Source: JBFIHF01 sp964411125 (GTDB lineage: Bacteria > Myxococcota_A > Bradymonadia > Bradymonadales > Bradymonadaceae). Taken from it: a stretch of 54,414 bases of DNA. The notes under the pieces are model-generated. The model searched no databases. It was given only the letters and a program-made list of their open reading frames with translations, and was not told the origin of the DNA. Of the stretch, positions 33,837 through 41,801 are shown piece after piece. Position 1 is the stretch's first letter; each line of letters begins with the position of its first letter. The stretch lies in contig CAYPJU010000038.1 in the NCBI GenBank assembly GCA_964411125.1, positions 1 to 54,414 on the forward strand, in the 5' to 3' direction. The translations under genes were made by a program, and so were the position numbers.

Positions 33837-35174
33837 ATGATCGATGCCGAACTACTGACCCGCTACGACGTACCGACGCCCCGCTACACTTCGTATCCCA
33901 CCGCGCTGTCGTTCCGGTCGCTGGGACGGCTCGCGCCGCCGACCGCGACCGAGATGAAGCGACCGGTGGCGCTCTACTTCCACGTCCCGTTCTGCCGCGA
34001 ACTCTGCTGGTACTGCGCGTGTACGAAGGTGGTGACGCGTCGTTCGGAGCGGTCCGGACCGCTCGTCGACCGTCTGCTCGCGGAGCTTCGCGCGCGCCGC
34101 CGATGGCTGGGAGAGCGCCCCGTCGTGCAGCTTCATCTGGGCGGTGGAACGCCTACGTTTCTCGCGCCGCACGACCTCGAGCGGTTGATCGCGGGGACCC
34201 GCGAGTTGGCCCGAATCGCCGACGACGCGGAGCTCTCGATCGAGATCGACCCTCGGACGTTCGACGAGGGACGTCGGGCGGCGCTGAGTGCCGCCGGATT
34301 CAACCGCGTGTCGCTCGGCGTGCAAGACCATGATCCTGCGGTCCAGCGCGCGATCCATCGTGTCCAGTCGCTGGAGACGACCCGCGCATGTGTCGACGCC
34401 GCGCGGGGGACGGGCATCGAGTCGGTGAACTTCGACCTCGTGTACGGACTCCCCGAGCAGACGCCTGCGTCGTTCCGCCGGACCGTCGAAGACATCGTCG
34501 CGCTCGGTCCGGACCGACTCGCCGTCTACAGCTACGCGCACGTCCCCAACGTCGCTCCCGCCCAACGCATCTTCGAGAAGCGGAATCGCCTGCCGGTCGC
34601 AGCGGAGAAGATCGAGATGTTTCTGGGTGCGGTGGAGATCCTCGAAGCCGCGGGCTACGAGCACATCGGGATGGACCACTTCGCCCTCCCGACGGACTCG
34701 CTCGCGGTGGCCCGCCGCGACGGCACGCTGCGACGCAACTTCATGGGGTACACGACCCACGACGGCGTCGACATCCACGCGTTCGGGATGTCCGCCATCT
34801 CGCAGACCTCCGATACCTACATCCAGAACGTGCGCGTTCAGGCGCGCTGGGAGGAGCTGATCGATGCCGGCATGCCGACGTTCGAACGAGGCGTGATCGC
34901 GTCCGAAGAGGATCGGATCCGCCGAGACGTCATCATGGCGATCATGTGCTCGAACGGCCTCGATCTCGAAGAGCTCGGTGCGAGACACGGCCGCGACCTT
35001 GTCGCCATGTTCGCCGACGAGTGGGCCGGTCTGGAAGGGCTGGTCGCCGATGGCCTGGTCGAAGTGGAAGGGCCCCGGCTCGAAGTCACGCCTCGCGGGC
35101 GCTTTCTCGTCCGCAACGTCGCCGCCGTCTTCGACCACCGACGTGGTGTGAAAGGTTATTCGCGCGCCGTCTGA
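33837..35174 (+). CDS. hemN: Oxygen-independent coproporphyrinogen III oxidase
   Basis: 445-aa radical SAM enzyme that decarboxylates coproporphyrinogen III to protoporphyrinogen IX in heme synthesis without oxygen. The motif CRELCWYCAC places the [4Fe-4S] cysteines at C53, C57 and C60, with C62 as the fourth conserved Cys of true HemN. The preceding YFHVPFC, the GGGTP loop near residue 103, and SIEIDPRT near 137 match the family. The C-terminal helical lid (GFGMSA-like AFGMSAISQT, HemN_C domain) is present. ATG 33837 has GGAG 8 bases upstream. Length is close to E. coli HemN (457 aa). Confidence 0.94.
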   Translation: MIDAELLTRYDVPTPRYTSYPTALSFRSLGRLAPPTATEMKRPVALYFHVPFCRELCWYCACTKVVTRRSERSGPLVDRLLAELRARRRWLGERPVVQLHLGGGTPTFLAPHDLERLIAGTRELARIADDAELSIEIDPRTFDEGRRAALSAAGFNRVSLGVQDHDPAVQRAIHRVQSLETTRACVDAARGTGIESVNFDLVYGLPEQTPASFRRTVEDIVALGPDRLAVYSYAHVPNVAPAQRIFEKRNRLPVAAEKIEMFLGAVEILEAAGYEHIGMDHFALPTDSLAVARRDGTLRRNFMGYTTHDGVDIHAFGMSAISQTSDTYIQNVRVQARWEELIDAGMPTFERGVIASEEDRIRRDVIMAIMCSNGLDLEELGARHGRDLVAMFADEWAGLEGLVADGLVEVEGPRLEVTPRGRFLVRNVAAVFDHRRGVKGYSRAV

Positions 35175-35191
35175 GTCGGCAGGCCTTCGCC

Positions 35192-36271
35192 TCAGTCGAA
35201 CACGTAGCCGGCGGCTAACATGAACGTCATGCGTCGGTACGACTCGTCGTCGACGCCGAATTCTTGCAGGTACAGGCTGTAGCGGCCCTCCACCTCCCAG
35301 TTTTCGCCGAGCGCCCTCGCGAGCGAGGCGACGAAAGCGTTGCGGTTGTCTTCGTCGATCTGGAACGTGGCGTCGCGCAGGACGGCGTCCTGGTAGGTCG
35401 TCCGCTGGAGTTCCACGTGGCCCGACGCGAAGAGCCGCCAAGGCAAGGGGGCCGTCACAGTGAGGTCGAAGGAATGCCGAACTAGATCCTGCCCGTACGA
35501 ATTGGAAGCGTTGAGGGCGTAGGAGTAGCGCGTCTCGGCCACGACCGGCCCGGTGAAGGAGAGCGCGACGAAGCCTACGTGGTAGGCGTCGCGGCGGGGG
35601 TCGTCGGCTACGGCGGCGATCTCTTCGCCCTCCAGGCGGTACCGGTCCGTGTCGAACGAGCGCCGCGCCAGTGTGTAACCGAGCGAAGCGTCGAACGACT
35701 CGATGATCTCCCAGCGGAGGACCCCCAGCGCTTCACCGTTCGAGCTCGACGATTCGGAGTTCGGTTTGAACGCGAAGTAGCGCCATGCGGCGCCGAGCCG
35801 AGCGGTGATCGGGCCGACGTAGAACTCGATCCCGCCCCCGGCTCCGCCGAGGTTGTAATCGCGCAGCGATACTCGCTCGGTGCGATCCTTCATGTTTGCG
35901 GACGCCCACAGCGCGAGCGGTTGGACGAGCCGCTGACGATAGCCGACGGCGATCTGGGTGAGGAGCGTATCGGCGACCCCCTGTTCGTCGACGAAAAAGA
36001 ACTTCCCTCCGTGGGAGATGCTGAGGCTTCCCACGGAGGCGGCGGGGCCGTGCGCGGCGAGGTCGAGCGTCGCGAAGTAACGGGAGAGAAAGCCCCCCTC
36101 CTTTTCGTCTCCTTCGGCTCGGAAGACGTTGTCGTCGTACTCGGTGCCGGCGCGCAGCGACCCCCTGACACGCCGATCCGGGTCGGTCGCGTCCTGCGCG
36201 TTGGCGGTCGTCCACCCGCCCACGACGACGAGCGCCGCCAGCGCCGCGACGAACGTTCGCGAGGTCGTCAT
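35192..36271 (-). CDS. Outer-membrane beta-barrel protein
   Basis: 359-aa exported protein. A Sec signal peptide (MTTSRTFVAALAALVVVGGW, cleavage after ANA) is followed by alternating hydrophobic/polar strands through the whole length, aromatic girdle residues, and a C-terminal strand ending FMLAAGYVFD. The N-terminal AGTEYDDNVFRAE resembles the PF10082-type barrels often linked to exopolysaccharide export. It overlaps the upstream lipoprotein gene by 4 bases and is the second gene of that operon. Cargo unknown. Confidence 0.75.
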   Translation of the reverse strand: MTTSRTFVAALAALVVVGGWTTANAQDATDPDRRVRGSLRAGTEYDDNVFRAEGDEKEGGFLSRYFATLDLAAHGPAASVGSLSISHGGKFFFVDEQGVADTLLTQIAVGYRQRLVQPLALWASANMKDRTERVSLRDYNLGGAGGGIEFYVGPITARLGAAWRYFAFKPNSESSSSNGEALGVLRWEIIESFDASLGYTLARRSFDTDRYRLEGEEIAAVADDPRRDAYHVGFVALSFTGPVVAETRYSYALNASNSYGQDLVRHSFDLTVTAPLPWRLFASGHVELQRTTYQDAVLRDATFQIDEDNRNAFVASLARALGENWEVEGRYSLYLQEFGVDDESYRRMTFMLAAGYVFD

Positions 36272-38748
36272 TCGACCGTCGGAACGCCGGTCTCGATCGC
36301 GCTACCGAGGAACTCCGCGACGTCGCCCGAGGCGTCTTCGTTGCGGAACATCACGAAGTGTCCGTCGTACGTCCCGTCGGACTCGTACTGGCGCCCGAGG
36401 CTCGAATACGGAACCTCGTCGTGCTCGATGTTCCCGCCGAACGGCGCCGACGCCGTCGGCACACCCTCCACCTCCCCGGGGACCGGCAGCAGGTAGGTGG
36501 CGTCGAGCGCCCTCGCCATCGCGTCCAGTCCCGCAGGCGGGCTGTAGGTGTCAGTGGGGCTGTTGGTATGGAAGACGTGCTTCGGCGTGGTGACCTGGTC
36601 GATGATCTCCGACGTCATGAATCGGCCGAAGTTCACGGGATCGACGGGGTCGAAGTACGCCTGAATGATGTTCAGGACGGGGTGGGTCTCCGTCGGCACC
36701 TTTCGCTCGAGCAGCGCAGCCTGGACGGCAGCCGGGCTGTCGACCGGCGTCGTCTTCCCCAGGATCGCGAGCATCAGACCGGCTCCCGCCCCCGACAACA
36801 CGGCCCCCTTCGTGGTGCTGTCGAAGGGGAGCGCGAGCGGCCCGCTGGTCCCACCTTGCGAATGCCCGATGAAGTAGATCTGGTCGGGGTTCGCCTTGAT
36901 GGCAGAGCCGGTCGGCGAGTCCGCCGCGGCGATGTCGAGCGACTCGACGTAGGCGAGCACCGCGTGGGTATCGGCGGCGGCCTGAAGGAAGTTGCCTTTG
37001 GCAGCGGCGGGGTTGGCGTAGTTGAACACCAGGTTGTTGGGGTGAGTGTCGTCTCCGTTTCGGCGGGTGTGGTGCATCACCTGATCCCATCCTATCGTCA
37101 AGAACTGCACCTCTTCGCCACCGACGGTGACCGACTGCAGAATGTCCATCGTGCCGTTGACGGTGTGGCCGCGGAAAGAGCCATTGGTGCCGTGCGCGTA
37201 GACGACGACCGGCCATCCCTCCGCGGGCATCTCGGCATTGGGGACGGTCATCGCCATGCAGACGTCCTCGCGCCGGACGACGTTCGGAGTGACGGCCCCG
37301 CCGCTGTCGAGGTAGGGGGCGTCGCCCTCCTGGAAGATCGGCAGCGAGATCTTCCCATGGATCTCGGCAAACCGGTCGGTCGCACCGAAGCAACCTCGGA
37401 CGCGCTCGGCTTCGTCGAGCCCGTCGTCGCACGGCGAAGTCACCCCGTCGGCGCAGACTGTCAGGTCGCTGACGGTCGGGGTTTCCGCACGTGCGGGTGC
37501 GGCGAGCGCCCGAGCTTCGGCGAGCGGGTCACCGGTGGTGTAGACGATCGCCTGCGCGATGGCGCTCGCGTCGACCGACTCGGCGGCGATCCAGTCGCGC
37601 AGTGGCTGGTACGCGTCCCACGCGTCCCCCTTCACCCCCGAAGGCTTGCTGTCGGCGAGCATCAGCTCGAGATCGGCGTCGGCCTTGGCACGCACACCGC
37701 CCTTCGACTTGACGTTGGTGGTCATGATGATGCCGTACGTGGTGTCCGAATCGAGCGGCTTACCCCACGGGCCGCCGGGCCGCACAGCGAGCCAGTTCTG
37801 ACAGATGTAGTTCCCCTCCGCCGAGTTCGCCTTCCAACGCAGGCTCACACGAGAACCGAAGCGGGGATGGTCGGGATCGAGCACGACGACGTAGAGGCTC
37901 GGGTCGTCCCCTCCGACCGCCACCGAGTCGAAGTCGATCCCTTCGCTGAACCGCATGAACGCCCAGGTGTTGGGGCTGAAGCGGTCCTGAGACCGCTCGA
38001 CCGCGTCGATGTAGCGTTGTGTGACGTCGAACCCGAGCAGCGCGGCTCCGGGGGTGAAATGCCCCGAGAGATCGGGATGCCCGTCTTTGAGTCGAATGTC
38101 GTTCGGATACGGGAGCCGGTAGAACTCCGAGACCTCGCCGTCGGGGATCTCGAAGAAGCTGCGAAAGTTCCCCTCTTCGTCGGGCGCGCAGCGATCGGCC
38201 GGCGGCCTCCAGATCGGCAGACCAGCCGGTCCCGCCTGACAGACGGCGGCACCCTCCGGGTCGTCGCTCGGCGGCACGCATCCGAGCCCTGCGAGGCAAT
38301 CGCCGGGACCTTCGCATTCCCCGCCGACATCGACGGTGCCGGGCTGGCTGCACAGGCCGTTCAGCCCCTGCAATGTGCAGACGAGTCCCGCAGTGCAGTC
38401 GCCCGTCATGGTGCAGATGTCGCCTTCGGCGCCGGTCCCCGCCGTGGCACACGCGGCGAGCGTCTGTTCGCAGTAGAGCCCGTCGGCGCACTCGGCCGTG
38501 CGCGTGCACGGCGCGCCCTCGGCGAAGTCGCCGGCAGCCTGACACGTCGAATCGTCCGCGCAGACGAGGTTCTCCTGGCAGTCGGCATCGCCGTCGCAGG
38601 CGTCCCCGATCCCTCCCGGCGTCGTCTCCCCGTTGTTGGTGGAGCCGTTGTTCGTCTCGAACGGGGGCGGTTCGTACTTCGGCGTACACGCCGCGAGAGC
38701 GAGGGAGAGGCATAACCCCATCCCTTTCCAGTGGGATTTCTCGAACAT
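36268..38748 (-). CDS. Lipid-anchored alpha/beta hydrolase with Cys-rich N-terminal domain
   Basis: 826-aa exported protein. I start at ATG 38748, giving a signal peptide MFEKSHWKGMGLCLSLALAAC with lipobox ALAAC. A short NNG linker (NNGSTNNGE) leads to a Cys-rich region (about residues 45-170, CDGDADCQENLVC-type modules). Later comes an alpha/beta-hydrolase core: the oxyanion-type VVVYAHGTNGSF and the nucleophile elbow GHSQGG (Ser in FIGHSQGGTSG), with a C-terminal His candidate near the end. Size and layout suggest a secreted esterase or lipase tethered to the outer membrane. It overlaps the barrel gene by 4 bases (ATGA), so the two may work together at the surface. Confidence 0.75.
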   Translation of the reverse strand: MFEKSHWKGMGLCLSLALAACTPKYEPPPFETNNGSTNNGETTPGGIGDACDGDADCQENLVCADDSTCQAAGDFAEGAPCTRTAECADGLYCEQTLAACATAGTGAEGDICTMTGDCTAGLVCTLQGLNGLCSQPGTVDVGGECEGPGDCLAGLGCVPPSDDPEGAAVCQAGPAGLPIWRPPADRCAPDEEGNFRSFFEIPDGEVSEFYRLPYPNDIRLKDGHPDLSGHFTPGAALLGFDVTQRYIDAVERSQDRFSPNTWAFMRFSEGIDFDSVAVGGDDPSLYVVVLDPDHPRFGSRVSLRWKANSAEGNYICQNWLAVRPGGPWGKPLDSDTTYGIIMTTNVKSKGGVRAKADADLELMLADSKPSGVKGDAWDAYQPLRDWIAAESVDASAIAQAIVYTTGDPLAEARALAAPARAETPTVSDLTVCADGVTSPCDDGLDEAERVRGCFGATDRFAEIHGKISLPIFQEGDAPYLDSGGAVTPNVVRREDVCMAMTVPNAEMPAEGWPVVVYAHGTNGSFRGHTVNGTMDILQSVTVGGEEVQFLTIGWDQVMHHTRRNGDDTHPNNLVFNYANPAAAKGNFLQAAADTHAVLAYVESLDIAAADSPTGSAIKANPDQIYFIGHSQGGTSGPLALPFDSTTKGAVLSGAGAGLMLAILGKTTPVDSPAAVQAALLERKVPTETHPVLNIIQAYFDPVDPVNFGRFMTSEIIDQVTTPKHVFHTNSPTDTYSPPAGLDAMARALDATYLLPVPGEVEGVPTASAPFGGNIEHDEVPYSSLGRQYESDGTYDGHFVMFRNEDASGDVAEFLGSAIETGVPTVE

Positions 38749-38927
38749 TCTTGGACCGTTGGGTGCTGTTGGGTGGCAGTTTACCCGGATCGCGTTCTCG
38801 GTCAAAGAGTCCGCGCGTTTCCCGGGCCTCGCGCCGTTGCGACGACTCGCCGCCGAGGAGGAATCCGGAAGGCCAGCGCCGATGACGAGCGTTCGATTTG
38901 CGTCGTCACAATGTTACCATTCGCGCC

Positions 38928-39683
38928 ATGACGGACGAGAACGACGACGAGCGCTGGGAGGTCTACCCCGGCGAGTTGAACGGCGACTTCGCGATGTTCG
39001 CGGTCAACGTGAGCGCAAACGAAGCCGCCCCGTACGCAAACCTCCGATGGATGAACCTCGTGCGGGCGAGCTTCGACGCGCTGCCCAACGGCATGCCTTC
39101 GGCCGAGACGAACCGTGCGCTCTACGAGATGGAGGACCACCTCCACGACTGGGCGTCGGCGCGCGGGGGGCTCGAAGTGGGTAGGCTGACATTCGGCGGC
39201 CGACGCGAGTTCTTCGTCTATACAGCGACGGACGACGCCGACGTGGTACTCGCCGAGCTCCAGAAGAGGTTCACGGACTTCGAGATCGAGACCTTCTCCC
39301 GCGAAGACCCCGACTGGGAGGTCTACCGTGAGTTCCTCTACCCGACGCCGGTGGATCTGCAGCGAATTCGGAACCAGAAGGTGGTGCGTGCCCTGGCAGA
39401 TCATGGCGACGACCCCGCGATTCCGCGGCCGATCGACCACTTCGCCTACTTTCCCGACGTCGCATCGCGGCGCCGTTTTCGCGAAAAAATCGTCGAGAGC
39501 GGGTTCGAGGTCGACTACGAAGAAGAGGCCGAGACGGGAGATCTTCGCTTCGGAATCGCGTTCAAATCGCACGGCCCCGTCGATCTATCGACGGTAGACC
39601 ACGTGACGATTCCCCTCTTCCTCGAAGCGGAAAAGTGCGGCGGAACCTACGACGGGTGGGGCTGCGAGGTCACCACGGGCTGA
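38928..39683 (+). CDS. DUF695 / RraB-like domain protein
   Basis: 251-aa cytoplasmic protein. The N-terminal half (WEVYPGELNGDFAMFAVNVS; GRREFFVYTATD; DWEVYREFLYPTP) matches the DUF695 pattern. The C-terminal half (RPIDHFAYFPDVASRRRFRE; GFEVDYEEEAETGDLRFGI) matches the RraB fold, known in E. coli as an inhibitor of RNase E. The pairing of the two domains occurs in other bacteria. I start at ATG 38928 (MTDENDDE); the frame is open 10 codons further back. Whether it inhibits an RNase here is unknown. It is divergent from the hydrolase lipoprotein gene. Confidence 0.7.
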   Translation: MTDENDDERWEVYPGELNGDFAMFAVNVSANEAAPYANLRWMNLVRASFDALPNGMPSAETNRALYEMEDHLHDWASARGGLEVGRLTFGGRREFFVYTATDDADVVLAELQKRFTDFEIETFSREDPDWEVYREFLYPTPVDLQRIRNQKVVRALADHGDDPAIPRPIDHFAYFPDVASRRRFREKIVESGFEVDYEEEAETGDLRFGIAFKSHGPVDLSTVDHVTIPLFLEAEKCGGTYDGWGCEVTTG

Positions 39684-39686
39684 CGT

Positions 39687-40937
39687 TCACGGACAGACCA
39701 TCCCGTTGTTCTTCCGGCACGTCCCCTCTTCGCAAGCGCAGCCCCCGATCGACCCGCAGACGGTGTCGTTCGGCTTGCCCGTGAAGGTAGTCTGGCTCGT
39801 CGAAGGGTCGCATCGCTCGCATTCGTTCGCCGGATTCTCTTCGCCCTGGGCATAGCACGTTCCGCCGATCCGGCAGGCATCGGCGTCGACAGCGTCTTCC
39901 GTGCACACGCCGCCTTCCCCGCACGTCCCGCTGGAACATTCGGAAGGGGCGCATGCAGTGCCGGGCGTGGAGGCGATCCATGCGTTCGTTCCCGGGTCGC
40001 ATTGCATGCAAGGCGAGAGCGGATCTTGCGCACCCGCGGCGTAGCACGCGCCGTCGATCAGGCACGTATCCGCAGCCTGGGTGACGTTGCACGCTCCCGC
40101 TTCGTCGCAGGCCCCGGTGGTGCAGTCGAGCCCATCGCCGTCGTCACAGGGCGTCGCTGCGGCGGCTAGGACCAGCGTTCCCGTCGTTCCGTCGCAAACC
40201 ATGCACGGGCTATCGGTGGCTGGCTCGCCGTCGGCGAGGCACGTGGTGGTGGCCGGATCGATGCAGAATCCGTCCATCACCACCGAGATGTCGCAGGCTC
40301 CACCCGTGCAGACACCCGTGGCGCACGCGAGGCTGGGGCACGGGTCGCCATCGGCGACCGTCCGGGCAACACACGATCCGTCTTCGCAGACCCCGATCGT
40401 GCAGGTGTCATCGAGCCCCCCACAACCCGGATCGTCGGCGGGTGCGACGCAGCTCCCCTCGCCGTCGCAGGCACTGCTGGCGGTGCAACCGGTGCCGTCG
40501 TCGCAAGCGACTCCTACGGCGAGCGGCGTAAAGCCTTCGGTATCGCGCGCGGGATCACACACTTCGCAAGGACTCTGGGGGTTGGGCTCGCCGGCGACAT
40601 AGCATTCGCCGTCGATCGAGCACGGGCACCCGCAGACGTTGGGCTCGTTCGCACCGCAGCCGTCCCCGGGGCAGTCCCCACATTCGACCTCGCGCTGCAG
40701 ATCGCAGTTGTCGTAGTCGATCACGGTCCCGCAGTTGCGACCGAGGCGCGCGCAATATTCCTCGTCGGTTTCCGGACTACAACTGTCTGGAATTTCTGAC
40801 ATATCCGAAGGGTTCGACACGTCCTCACCGGTATCTTCGCGTCCAGCGTCGCGGGAAGCGGTCGGGATCTCCTGACAGAGAGAACACGAGGCGGCGACTG
40901 CGAAGAGGGCGACGACGGCGAGGGTTCGACGTGCCAT
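39687..40937 (-). CDS. Large repetitive Cys-rich lipoprotein
   Basis: 416-aa surface protein. ATG 40937 has AAGGA 6 bases upstream and gives a lipoprotein-type signal MARRTLAVVALFAVAASC. The mature protein has about 60 Cys. Four copies of a unit of roughly 85 residues are visible, each containing C-Y/L-A-x-G-E-x-N/D-P-x-S-P-C-x-x-C-D followed by a CDDG/CAPS turn and a CxxGxC pair (copies begin near GECYVAGE, TTCLADGE, GACYAAGA and GTCYAQGE). It is likely a rod of disulfide-stabilised modules. It stops 3 bases from the convergent DUF695 gene. Confidence 0.78.
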   Translation of the reverse strand: MARRTLAVVALFAVAASCSLCQEIPTASRDAGREDTGEDVSNPSDMSEIPDSCSPETDEEYCARLGRNCGTVIDYDNCDLQREVECGDCPGDGCGANEPNVCGCPCSIDGECYVAGEPNPQSPCEVCDPARDTEGFTPLAVGVACDDGTGCTASSACDGEGSCVAPADDPGCGGLDDTCTIGVCEDGSCVARTVADGDPCPSLACATGVCTGGACDISVVMDGFCIDPATTTCLADGEPATDSPCMVCDGTTGTLVLAAAATPCDDGDGLDCTTGACDEAGACNVTQAADTCLIDGACYAAGAQDPLSPCMQCDPGTNAWIASTPGTACAPSECSSGTCGEGGVCTEDAVDADACRIGGTCYAQGEENPANECERCDPSTSQTTFTGKPNDTVCGSIGGCACEEGTCRKNNGMVCP

Positions 40938-41027
40938 GGTTAATCCTTGGAACAGTGGAATCTGCGACCACATTCATCCAACACGGGCCTTCTCCTAGTG
41001 TGCCGGTACATCCTCCGGGCCACAAGA

Positions 41028-41056
41028 TTGTCACACGACGATGCCCGCGCTACAGT
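41028..41056 (+). promoter_or_regulatory. Promoter of the response-regulator/hybrid-kinase operon
   Basis: TTGTCA (41028-41033) and TACAGT (41051-41056) are 17 bases apart. The predicted transcription start near 41063 is only 10 bases before the ATG at 41073, which supports translation from ATG 41109 instead. Confidence 0.5.
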
Positions 41057-41108
41057 CGAAGGCGCTTGATACATGAGCGATAACCACAGCATCCGGCAGA
41101 GAGATCCG

Positions 41109-41801
41109 ATGTCCGACATGGTCTTGATCGTCGATGACGACTCCGACGTGCGCCGACTCCTGGAGACTTCTCTGGAAGTGGAGGGCTTTCACACGCGGGC
41201 GGTCGCCGACGGAGCACAGGCGCTCAGCGTCTTTGACGAAGTTTCGCCCGACCTGGTGATCCTCGACGTGCTCATGCCGGGGATGAGTGGGACGGAGCTG
41301 TGCCGTGAACTCCGTCAGCGCTCATCGGTTCCGATCCTGTTCCTCTCTGGCCGCGGCGAAGACATCGATCGAATCATCGGCCTGGAGCTGGGCGCGGACG
41401 ACTACATGTCGAAGCCGTTCAACCCTCGCGAACTCGTAGCGCGCTGTCGCGCGATTCTGCGCCGAACATCCGCACAGTCGGAGCCCGAAGAGAGCGACTC
41501 GATCCTGCGCCACGCGCGACTGCGCGTCGACACCGAGAGATTCGAGGCGACCTTCGACGGCGAGGAGCTCGAGCTGACGAAGACCGAGTTCAACTTGTTG
41601 CGGACGCTGATGCGGCGCCCCGGCAAGGTGTACTCCCGGGACGAGCTGATCGACGGAGCCTACGAAGACCAGATCCACGTGAGCGACCGAACGATCGACA
41701 GCCACATTCGGCGGCTGCGAAACAAACTGCACGACCTTGGGGCCGACCCGATCGAGACCGTCCGCGGGATCGGCTACAAGCTGGTCGAAAGCAAAGCGTG
41801 A
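41109..41801 (+). CDS. OmpR/PhoB-family response regulator
   Basis: 230-aa regulator. The receiver domain begins immediately (MSDMVLIVDDD), with acidic pocket D9-D10-D11, phosphorylated D53 in VILDVLMP, and Lys in YMSKPFNP. The C-terminal winged helix has HVSDRTIDSHIRRLRNKL. I choose ATG 41109 because the receiver starts there and the promoter lies too close to ATG 41073. Its stop overlaps the following kinase (GTGA). Confidence 0.88.
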   Translation: MSDMVLIVDDDSDVRRLLETSLEVEGFHTRAVADGAQALSVFDEVSPDLVILDVLMPGMSGTELCRELRQRSSVPILFLSGRGEDIDRIIGLELGADDYMSKPFNPRELVARCRAILRRTSAQSEPEESDSILRHARLRVDTERFEATFDGEELELTKTEFNLLRTLMRRPGKVYSRDELIDGAYEDQIHVSDRTIDSHIRRLRNKLHDLGADPIETVRGIGYKLVESKA

